64,000 nucleotides of DNA from Peptococcaceae bacterium 1109 (GTDB lineage: Bacteria; Bacillota; Limnochordia; Darwinibacteriales; Darwinibacteriaceae): positions 124,001 through 188,000 of the forward strand of contig LDJB01000002.1 of assembly GCA_001028815.1 (NCBI GenBank). Direction: 5' to 3'. The notes under the pieces are model-generated. The model was not told the origin of the DNA and did no database searches. It saw nothing but the letters and a program-made list of their open reading frames with translations. Position 1 is the stretch's first letter. Each line of letters opens with the position of its first letter. Position numbers and translations under genes: made by a program. This document shows, piece after piece, positions 51,987 to 58,656 of this stretch.

Positions 51987-52817
51987 TTACAGGATTTCCA
52001 CTAATGCCTTAAGGCTATCTTCAGTGCCCTTTTGGGGGTCACCTGGGCCTTCGTATTCCAGAGACAGCCAGCCGCTGTAGCCTGCAGCTTTCAGGTCAGC
52101 GAAAATGCTCTTCAGGTCCACATCGCCCTCGAGGGCAACAGTTCCAACAAACCGCCGCTGGTCAATGGCTGTATATGTCTGGCCGGTGTAGGATGGGTCA
52201 ACTTCCGCGAAGTCCTTTACGTGGACGTGTTTCACCATGTTCACAAGGCTCTTGATGGCCTTAGTGGGCTCATCGTTCACCAAGAGGAAGTTGCCTGTAT
52301 CAAAGGTGCTTCCGAAGTACGGACTGTCAATCTCCTTAATGATTTCCTCGATTTGCTCTCCCCTGCCTGCAAAGAGCCCGTGGTTTTCCAAAGCCAGTGT
52401 GATGCCGTGCTCTGCGGCGTAGGCTGCCCCTTCTTTGAGGCCAGAGACAATCCACTCCCGGGCTGTTTCAAAATCTACGCCCTCTACAGCGTCGCCAGAG
52501 AACACCCGCACTACCTTGGTGTTCAAGCGCTTGGCAACGTCCACTGCGTCCTTCACCTTCTGCACTTCCGCCTCCCGAGCGCTGGGGTCGGTGTTGACGA
52601 AGTTGTTGCCGATGGCATAGCAAGCCACTTGGAGCCCGTGCTTTTTGGTGAGTTCATTTGCCTGCTCAATTTCCTTGTCCATATCTTTCCAGAAGCAATC
52701 CAGAAGCTCCACTCCCTGTACGGGTAAAGTGGCAGCATAGTTAATGAAGCCTGCCACGTCCATCTTGCCACCAAAGGCGAGGGCGTGGACACTCCACATG
52801 CTAACAGCTAATTTCAT
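51987..52817 (-). CDS. Sugar phosphate isomerase/epimerase (AP endonuclease 2-type TIM barrel)
   Basis: 276 residues of the xylose-isomerase-like TIM barrel. LALENHGLFAGRGEQIEEIIKEI near residues 140-162 and FGSTFDTGNFLLVNDEP near 168-184, KHVHVKDF near 197-204 and LSLEYEGPGDP near 255-265 supply the metal-binding E, D, H and E. Members isomerise or epimerise ketoses or cyclitols. Its own promoter carries the operator at 52893. It works presumably with the Gfo/Idh oxidoreductase of the same cluster. Confidence 0.88.
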   Translation of the reverse strand: MKLAVSMWSVHALAFGGKMDVAGFINYAATLPVQGVELLDCFWKDMDKEIEQANELTKKHGLQVACYAIGNNFVNTDPSAREAEVQKVKDAVDVAKRLNTKVVRVFSGDAVEGVDFETAREWIVSGLKEGAAYAAEHGITLALENHGLFAGRGEQIEEIIKEIDSPYFGSTFDTGNFLLVNDEPTKAIKSLVNMVKHVHVKDFAEVDPSYTGQTYTAIDQRRFVGTVALEGDVDLKSIFADLKAAGYSGWLSLEYEGPGDPQKGTEDSLKALVEIL

Positions 52818-52883
52818 GACTCCACCTCTCTTGCTTTTTCTTAATCAAACTGTATTGTTTTAACCTTAAAGCCATGTTAAGGT

Positions 52884-52913
52884 TATTCTACAGGTTAATC
52901 GATTATCCTTCCA
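52884..52913 (-). promoter_or_regulatory. Promoter with LacI-type operator, upstream of the epimerase gene
   Basis: Minus strand: weak -35 TTGGAA (52913-52908), -10 TAGAAT (52889-52884). Between them lies GGATAATCGATTAACC (52908-52893), centred on TAATCGATTA, a CG-centred palindrome as bound by LacI-family repressors. A 9-7-9 inverted repeat TAACCTTAA...TTAAGGTTA follows at 52861-52885. Confidence 0.6.
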
Positions 52914-52944
52914 AAGGCGGAAATTTTCTTTAAGAGAAAAGGGC

Positions 52945-54102
52945 TTATTGTGAACAGCTGTTACTGTATCTACCGTAGCGTTTACCTGCTTCATACATTG
53001 CCGCGAGATTCTCCAGTGGAGTGTGAGGTACGATGTTATGCCCATCACACAGCAAAAAGCGTCTCCCCTCAGTAACGCCTGATTCTAATAGAGTTTTCGC
53101 AGCCTCTACGATGGCTTCCGGCGATCCTGAATAGAGCAGCATGGGGCTGATGTTTCCCTGCAGCTCCACATCGGGCCCCAAGTCCTTGCGGAGTTTGCCC
53201 ATATCTGTGGGATAGCCTAGGTTAAAGAGGTCAATATCCAGCTCGTCCCGGACCGTGGGCAGCAAGTGCTGGACTTTGCCGCACAAGTGGATTTTGTTCT
53301 TGCCCCTAGACAGTGCCTCTACCAGCCGTTTGTGGTAGGGCAGGACAAACTCCCGGTAGTGGCCGAGGGAGAGATACTGAATGCAGTCATCGGCAAAATA
53401 CCAGCCCTCAACAGGGTAGGAGTGGCCAGTAGCCTTACCCCATGCGAGGATCCGCCTGATGGTCTGGGTGGTGATGAAGTCTAGCAAATCGTGGACAAAG
53501 CCTGGATCTTCGTACAGGTCCATGCAGACCTCCGTTGCACCCCGCATCTGCACTGCCACAGTAAAGGGGCCATCAGTGCCCGCAAAGGGCGACGCCACAT
53601 CACTTAAAGCTGCTCCCTCATACTCCCAGCCCTGCGCCACTCTCCCATTGATGTGCTGGTACGCTTCCCAGATCTGGGGACAGCGCCCAAGGATGGGGTC
53701 CTCAATTTCTAAGTGCAGCAGTTCTCTCTTGTCTTGCAGGAATGGAACGCACCTGGGCATCCCACCGGTGAAGTCGATATCACAGCCAAACCACGCGCCT
53801 TCCCCGGTGTTTTGGTAATCGACTACAACAACGTCCCACCTATCTTTGGGCAAGCCCATTTCCCAATCAGCCCAGACACTCAGCCGCCGCCACTTGTGAA
53901 ACCGCAATTGTGTTTCGAGCATGATCTGGGGATCGGCGAAGTAATCTGCAAAGGACACTCCTTCGCTCATGGCCGGATCCATAAGGAGCAGCCTGGGATT
54001 CATCATAAACAGCACCGGAACACGGCTGGGGTTGCCCCTGTGAAATTCTTCCCACAAGTACTGAACATCTTCGTTATGCCGTTGCACGTCAGTTTGCTGC
54101 AC
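52945..54102 (-). CDS. UroD-fold protein with methyltransferase-like zinc motif
   Basis: 385 residues in the uroporphyrinogen decarboxylase/MtaA superfamily (WEEFHRGNPSRVPVLFMMNP at residues 17-36; SLGHYREFVLPYHKRLVEAL at 245-264). H272-x-C274 (IHLCGKV) and C352 (FLLCDGHNIVPHTP) reproduce the H-x-C-Xn-C zinc pattern of corrinoid:CoM methyltransferases such as MtaA, with a spacing close to that I recall for MtaA. Uroporphyrinogen decarboxylases lack this pattern. No corrinoid protein gene is in the window. Its promoter has the operator at 54171. A demethylase or other C1-transfer role on an imported compound is a hypothesis. Confidence 0.82.
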   Translation of the reverse strand: MQQTDVQRHNEDVQYLWEEFHRGNPSRVPVLFMMNPRLLLMDPAMSEGVSFADYFADPQIMLETQLRFHKWRRLSVWADWEMGLPKDRWDVVVVDYQNTGEGAWFGCDIDFTGGMPRCVPFLQDKRELLHLEIEDPILGRCPQIWEAYQHINGRVAQGWEYEGAALSDVASPFAGTDGPFTVAVQMRGATEVCMDLYEDPGFVHDLLDFITTQTIRRILAWGKATGHSYPVEGWYFADDCIQYLSLGHYREFVLPYHKRLVEALSRGKNKIHLCGKVQHLLPTVRDELDIDLFNLGYPTDMGKLRKDLGPDVELQGNISPMLLYSGSPEAIVEAAKTLLESGVTEGRRFLLCDGHNIVPHTPLENLAAMYEAGKRYGRYSNSCSQ

Positions 54103-54165
54103 CGAATATGTACCCCTTTCTCTTCAGCGGTGTTGCTTTTCTCTTAAACTCATGCTAACTTAATA

Positions 54166-54195
54166 CTACAGGTTAATCGTTTATCCTTCTAAGCA
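54166..54195 (-). promoter_or_regulatory. Promoter with LacI-type operator, upstream of the UroD-fold gene
   Basis: GGATAAACGATTAACC (54186-54171) with a -10 TAGTAT just downstream (54167-54162) and TTAGAA as weak -35. A 49-base stretch here aligns with that at 52869-52917, differing at about a quarter of positions, chiefly outside the operator. It faces the LacI gene at 54310, which probably encodes the repressor. Confidence 0.58.
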
Positions 54196-54309
54196 CAGCA
54201 CAATTTTTAAGCAGTAGTTATAGAAAAGGGTTCGGTTTACACTTAGGGAGGAAAAAACGCCTGACCCTCGTAGATAATAGAAGGTTGGGGATAAGATGGA
54301 GGGTTGTTC

Positions 54310-55335
54310 ATGAAGGTTACACTGGCAGATGTGGCAAAAAGGGCGAATGTGTCAACGTGTACAGTCTCCCGCGTCTTAAACAACAAGCACCGCAACAAAG
54401 TAGGCGAGGAGACCCGCCAGCGCGTCCTCAAGGCCGCGGCGGAACTGCAGTACCGTCCGAACATCATTGCCCGGGGGCTGAGAAAGCAGCAGAGTACCTT
54501 CATCGGCCTCCTCCTCTCGGAGCTCGCGGGATCATTCATCGCTGAGATGGTGCAGGGCATTCAAGATGCCAGTGAAAAGCTGGGCTTTAGCACCATCCTT
54601 TACACTCACCAGCGGGATGAAGCCAATGTGGAGTATTACCTCAACCTGATGTGGGACAAGCAGGTAGATGGCCTGCTCCTCTACGAACCTTTTGATCCCA
54701 GCTATCTGCCGCTCCTGGAGCGGTTTATGGAGAGCAATATTCCCATTGTCTCCCTGTTGTTCTCCATTGAGGCTCTAGAGCTGCCCGCGGTCCTGGTGGA
54801 TCAAAAAAAGGGTGCCCACCTAGCCACCCAGTACTTGCTGGATCTAGGGCACCGCAATCTGCTCCACCTCAGCGCAAGCACAGCGGACCGCCACGGTCAG
54901 GAGCGGGAAATTGGCTTTCGAGAGATTGTGGAAGGGAGAAAGGATGTCACCAGCCGCATCCTCGATGTAGATTGGGAGTGGAAGAGCGCTCAAGAGGCGG
55001 TCTACCAGCTGTATTCCACCGTTTCGCCGGAAGAGCGGCCCACGGCCATTTTTGCGTGCAGTGATGCCGCAGCCCTGGGAGCTATCAAGGCCCTCCACGC
55101 CCTGGAACTTAAGGTTCCACAGGATGTATCGGTAATTGGCTTTGACGACCTGGTTTATGCGGAACTCAGCTCACCAGGGCTGACGACTGTGGCGCAGCCC
55201 AAGTACCAGGTAGGAAAGGTCAGTATGGAACTCCTCCTGGACAAGATCCGGGGCAAGGATATCACAACCGTTGTGCTCGAACCGGTGCTTGTGGTCAGGG
55301 AGTCCTGCGCCCCGATTCCGTCAGGACTACCCTAG
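54310..55335 (+). CDS. LacI-family transcriptional regulator
   Basis: 341 residues. The helix-turn-helix is VTLADVAKRANVSTCTVSRVLNN (residues 3-25) and the sensor domain follows (GLRKQQSTFIGLLLSE and FACSDAAALGAIKALHALEL). The ATG at 54310 has GGAGGG six bases before it; a TTG at 54304 also opens the frame. It is transcribed away from the UroD-fold operon, from the same intergenic region, and its stop overlaps the convergent Crp gene by nine bases. Likely binds the two operators in the cluster. Confidence 0.9.
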   Translation: MKVTLADVAKRANVSTCTVSRVLNNKHRNKVGEETRQRVLKAAAELQYRPNIIARGLRKQQSTFIGLLLSELAGSFIAEMVQGIQDASEKLGFSTILYTHQRDEANVEYYLNLMWDKQVDGLLLYEPFDPSYLPLLERFMESNIPIVSLLFSIEALELPAVLVDQKKGAHLATQYLLDLGHRNLLHLSASTADRHGQEREIGFREIVEGRKDVTSRILDVDWEWKSAQEAVYQLYSTVSPEERPTAIFACSDAAALGAIKALHALELKVPQDVSVIGFDDLVYAELSSPGLTTVAQPKYQVGKVSMELLLDKIRGKDITTVVLEPVLVVRESCAPIPSGLP

Positions 55336-56010
55336 GTCTGCCAGTTCTTTCAAGCTCTCTCTGTCCAAGATCTCAATCCCCCGCTGGCCTGTTTGCCTGA
55401 TGAGGCCCTGCACCTGCCAGGCGGAGAGCTTCCGGCTGAGGGTTTCTTGCGTCATGCCAAGGCTAGCAGCTAAGTCCCCCTTGCTGATGGGCAGTTCAAA
55501 CTGATCCGCGCCGTACTGCAGCAGGGCTTGGGCGATGCGCTGGTCAACGCTGTGCAGTGCGAGGCTCTCGATCATATTCTCCGCGGTTTCCAGGCGGGCA
55601 CTGAGCTCTTCCATGACCTTCAGCGCGATGTGAGGATACTTCTCTAAAAGGCCCTTGAGGCGCTCACCGTCAATCACGCACATCACCAAATCGTCCATGG
55701 CCTGGGCCTGAGTGGAAGCGGGCAACCTGCTGAACAATGCCAGTTCCCCAAAGAAGTCCCCAGGCCCCGCAATCCGCAAAATCTGCTCTTTCCCCGATTC
55801 ACTTAGGCGGGACAGCTTCACCTTACCCTTGTGGATCACGTAGAGATTGTGGTTTTCGTCTCCAGGGGTGAAGATTAGCTGGCCTTTTTGAAACTGGCGT
55901 TCTGTAGTGATCTGCCCGATCTCCCGCTGTTCCCTTTCAGAAAGGCCGCGAAAAATCGGGACGCTCTCCAAACAGCTCTTTCCGCTGCCTATCTCGCACC
56001 GGCACCCCAT
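55327..56010 (-). CDS. Crp/Fnr-family regulator with N-terminal cysteines
   Basis: 227 residues: cyclic-nucleotide-like beta-roll (about residues 25-130, GDENHNLYVIHKGKVKLSRLS and GPGDFFGELALFS), a dimerisation helix, and a winged helix with ISKGDLAASLGMTQETLSRKL near 170-190. The first residues are MGCRCEIGSGKSC: C3, C5 and C13 could bind an Fe-S cluster as in FNR-like oxygen sensors, or may be unrelated. The ATG at 56010 follows GGGGAG; the frame opens further out at 56043. Transcribed divergently from the HAD gene. Confidence 0.88.
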   Translation of the reverse strand: MGCRCEIGSGKSCLESVPIFRGLSEREQREIGQITTERQFQKGQLIFTPGDENHNLYVIHKGKVKLSRLSESGKEQILRIAGPGDFFGELALFSRLPASTQAQAMDDLVMCVIDGERLKGLLEKYPHIALKVMEELSARLETAENMIESLALHSVDQRIAQALLQYGADQFELPISKGDLAASLGMTQETLSRKLSAWQVQGLIRQTGQRGIEILDRESLKELADLG

Positions 56011-56135
56011 ATTCTCAACTCCCCTATGGAACCATCGGCCCATCTCTTAACTTCAGCCTTGCTCCCTTGTGGCAGGGGAACGGGCCTTCATGGCGAACAT
56101 GTTAAGGACAACATGGAGAAAGGCTGAGCCAGAAA

Positions 56136-56915
56136 ATGCACCGGATTCGTACATTCCTTCTTGATCTAGATGGCACTTTTTATCTAGGCGACAAGATTTT
56201 CCCTTGGTCGCTGGACTTTGTGGATACAGTCCGATCCCAGGGCAAAAACTTCATTTTCGTTACCAACAACTCGTCCCGCCACGGCAGGTACTATGTGGAA
56301 AAGATCCGGAAGATGGGCGTGGACATCTCCGACGACCAAGTGTTCACTTCCGGGGAAGCCACAATTTACCACCTACTGAAGTACAACTACCCGAAAAAGG
56401 TCTTCCTGATGGGCACCCCTGATCTGGAAGAAGAATTCCAGGAAGCAGGCTTTGAGCTCACTGCCGATGAGGCGGAACTGGTGGTGCTAGGCTTTGACAT
56501 GACTCTCACTTACGAAAAGCTGCGCACCGCCTGCGACCTACTGCGCAAGGGCATCCCCTTTATCGCGACCCACCCTGATATCAACTGCCCGACCCCAACA
56601 GGGCCCATTCCCGATGCAGGGTCTATGATCGCCCTGATTAAAGCTTCCACAGGGTTGGAACCGAAGATTATCGGTAAGCCTTACCCCGAGATGGTAGAAG
56701 CTCTCAGGGCCAAGTACGGCCTGGAAGACCCAGAAACAGTAGCCATGGTGGGCGACAGGCTTTACACAGATATTGCCATGGGCAAAGCCGCAGGCATCAA
56801 GAGCATCCTGGTACTGAGTGGCGAAACCCAGCTCTCTGACTTAGAAGGCTCCACGTTCCAACCAGACTTTGTTGTGGACAACCTGGGAAGTATCGCCGAG
56901 CGAATCCGCTCCTGA
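56136..56915 (+). CDS. HAD-IIA family phosphatase (NagD/AraL type)
   Basis: 259 residues. Motif I is FLLDLDGTFYLGD near residues 6-18, motif II VTNNSSRH near 44-51, the lysine IGKPYPEM near 184-191 and motif IV MVGDRLYTDIAMG near 207-219. The C2A cap lies between. It removes phosphate from sugar phosphates, nucleotides or similar small compounds. The ATG at 56136 has a weak, distant GAAAGG. A terminator follows. Confidence 0.9.
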   Translation: MHRIRTFLLDLDGTFYLGDKIFPWSLDFVDTVRSQGKNFIFVTNNSSRHGRYYVEKIRKMGVDISDDQVFTSGEATIYHLLKYNYPKKVFLMGTPDLEEEFQEAGFELTADEAELVVLGFDMTLTYEKLRTACDLLRKGIPFIATHPDINCPTPTGPIPDAGSMIALIKASTGLEPKIIGKPYPEMVEALRAKYGLEDPETVAMVGDRLYTDIAMGKAAGIKSILVLSGETQLSDLEGSTFQPDFVVDNLGSIAERIRS

Positions 56916-56920
56916 TAAGC

Positions 56921-56948
56921 TGCCCCTCCCCATCACGGGAGGGGCTTT
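56921..56948 (+). terminator. Terminator after the HAD phosphatase gene
   Basis: GCCCCTCCC (56922-56930) pairs with GGGAGGGGC (56937-56945), then TTTCT. Convergent with the DNA methyltransferase gene. Confidence 0.75.
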
Positions 56949-56951
56949 CTG

Positions 56952-57845
56952 CTATCTGCTTACTTCTTTTAGCCTACTTTCCGCAAGCTGGCAATACTCC
57001 CGGGAGATATCGTACCCCACATAGGGGCGGCCCGTTCTGGCCGCTGCCACGCAGGTGGTCCCAGAGCCTGCAAAGGGGTCCAAGATTACGTCAGAGGTGT
57101 AGGAATAAAGCTTGATCACCCGCTCCGCGAGTTCCACAGGGAACGGCGCGGGGTGCCCAACTTTTCGGGCAGATTCTGGGGAGATCTCCCACACCGACAA
57201 AGTGCTCTCCATAAACTCTTCCCGGCCGATGTCCGATTCGCCCCGATCTGCCCGGCTGAACTCCCCTTTAACGAACACTAAGAGGTACTCGTGGATATCC
57301 CGCAGCCGCGGGGCCTTAGCAGACATCCATGACCCCCACGCGCAGCTGCCGTTCATCCCTCTCCCCTTTTGCCAGATCACTTCCCCCGCAGGCTGAAAGC
57401 CCACCAAGCTGTGGATGAGGTAGAAGTAGGCGTGGAGGGGAATATAAGGTTTCCGCCCGAGGTTCGCGATGTTCACCACGTAGCGCCCTCCTGGCTTTAG
57501 CACCCGGTACACTTCCTGCCCTACCCTGCGAATCAGGGCCAGGTATTCTCCCATGCTTAGGTCAAGGTCATACTCCTTCCCCGCATTGTACGGGGGTGAA
57601 GTAAAGGCCAAGCCCACACTGGCATCAGGAACAGCATCCATTGCCTCTGAGGAGGCACAGTAGATCCGATCTGCCCATTCCTCTAGGGGCCGAGGGGGAA
57701 CGGCGCGCTCTTGAGGCGGCTCCGCGGCTAAGATTTCCTCCATAAGCTTCCGCAAATCGTTTTCGTAAATGCTCAATCCATAGAAACGGGCCGCATCGTG
57801 TGATTCCCGCTTGCCTGAGCCAAACTTGGACGTGGTTGTGGCCAC
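56952..57845 (-). CDS. Solitary DNA methyltransferase (beta class, TSPPYN)
   Basis: 297 residues. The catalytic motif IV is TSPPYN near residue 83-88 and the SAM-binding motif I is DPFAGSGTT near 265-273, i.e. IV before I, the order of class beta (N4-cytosine or N6-adenine) enzymes; SPPY is commoner in N4-cytosine ones. The N-terminus [21 protein letters not shown] resembles a known group of such enzymes. The GTG at 57845 is favoured by GGGAGGG eight bases upstream; frames open to 57923. No restriction nuclease gene is adjacent, so it appears to be an orphan. Confidence 0.85.
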   Translation of the reverse strand: MATTTSKFGSGKRESHDAARFYGLSIYENDLRKLMEEILAAEPPQERAVPPRPLEEWADRIYCASSEAMDAVPDASVGLAFTSPPYNAGKEYDLDLSMGEYLALIRRVGQEVYRVLKPGGRYVVNIANLGRKPYIPLHAYFYLIHSLVGFQPAGEVIWQKGRGMNGSCAWGSWMSAKAPRLRDIHEYLLVFVKGEFSRADRGESDIGREEFMESTLSVWEISPESARKVGHPAPFPVELAERVIKLYSYTSDVILDPFAGSGTTCVAAARTGRPYVGYDISREYCQLAESRLKEVSR

Positions 57846-57945
57846 TGCCTTCCCTCCCATACATGCCTGTAGCCCTTGCTTAAGCTGGGCACTGTGCCTA
57901 ATAAGTTCGTGATAACCCCTCACTTACCTGCCTAGCCCCAGGCAG

Positions 57946-57962
57946 TCTGACCTTGTTTGACC
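57946..57962. promoter_or_regulatory. CtsR-like operator, distal
   Basis: TCTGACC-TTG-TTTGACC, the complement of GGTCAAA-N3-GGTCAGA: one mismatch from the CtsR heptad repeat. It lies exactly 100 bp from the second box. Confidence 0.55.
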
Positions 57963-58045
57963 TTAAAAACGCACGCCTCAGGGCATGCGGGGCAGAAAAC
58001 TGGGGAAAACTAGGCTGTGAAGCCGAATCAGCGCCTGTAACGGGG

Positions 58046-58075
58046 TTTGACTTTCCCTGACCTTAACGCTAAGAT
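58046..58075 (+). promoter_or_regulatory. hsp20 promoter overlapped by CtsR-like operator
   Basis: TTTGACT-TTC-CCTGACC (58046-58062) matches the complement of a CtsR repeat with changes in the last bases. The -35 TTGACT (58047-58052), 17-base spacer and -10 TAAGAT (58070-58075) overlap it, so a bound repressor would block the Hsp20 gene. Confidence 0.6.
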
Positions 58076-58118
58076 GAAGTTGCAGTAACGAGGAAACAGC
58101 GTAATGGAGGTGGATACT

Positions 58119-58532
58119 GTGTTTCACGTAAGTCCCTTTAGAGGTCGGAGAGGCAACTTTCCAGCGTGGTTTGGCTTTTCTTGGCCAGAGCCCATCTTCC
58201 AGTCTTGGCAGGCATTCAACGTTGACATTAAAGATGCAGGAGATACCTACGAAATCACCGCGGAATTGCCTGGTGTCCCTAAGGAAAACATTTCCCTGGA
58301 TCTAAACGACGGCTACCTTACCATCGCCGTTAAGCAGGAAGCGTACCAGGAAGAGGATGGCCAGCACTACCTCCGCCGGGAGCGGCGGCAGATGGCCAGC
58401 CAGCGCAGTTTCTACGTAGGCAATGTGGACCCCAGTGAAGTGAAAGCTCAATACCGCCACGGGGTACTGGAAATCACCTTGCCGAAGCCTTCTCCCGATC
58501 AACCAAACCGCCGGCAGATTCCAATTCAGTAA
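58119..58532 (+). CDS. Hsp20/alpha-crystallin small heat-shock protein
   Basis: 137 residues. The alpha-crystallin domain spans about residues 36-130: NVDIKDAGDTYEITAELPGVPKENISLDL, the FYVGN-type strand SFYVGNVDPSEVKAQYRHGVLEITLPK with the A-x-x-x-N/G-V-L signature. It holds unfolding proteins without ATP. GTG at 58119 is selected by GGAGGTG six bases upstream (the ATG at 58104 belongs to the ribosome site region). Promoter and CtsR-like operator are upstream, a strong terminator downstream. Confidence 0.93.
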   Translation: MFHVSPFRGRRGNFPAWFGFSWPEPIFQSWQAFNVDIKDAGDTYEITAELPGVPKENISLDLNDGYLTIAVKQEAYQEEDGQHYLRRERRQMASQRSFYVGNVDPSEVKAQYRHGVLEITLPKPSPDQPNRRQIPIQ

Positions 58533-58540
58533 ACCCTTCA

Positions 58541-58570
58541 GGTGGGAGCATCGCTCCCACCTTCTTTTTT
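58541..58570 (+). terminator. Terminator after hsp20
   Basis: GGTGGGAGC-ATC-GCTCCCACC (58541-58561) followed by TTCTTTTTT. Confidence 0.92.
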
Positions 58571-58656
58571 GCCCATAGACCCGCCTTGTCCTCCACTGGC
58601 CCCCAGCTGATGATATAATAGATCAGCAGCCCTATTTAGGAAAGGCGGGTTTTAGA

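Noticed and set aside
50680-52727. Long plus-strand frames opposite the binding-protein and epimerase genes
   Set aside because: All lie on the complement of clear genes and have no family features or ribosome sites.
52945-54102. Heme-biosynthesis uroporphyrinogen decarboxylase (hemE)
   Set aside because: The protein belongs to the superfamily but carries an MtaA-like zinc pattern, sits in a sugar-import cluster and has no heme genes nearby.
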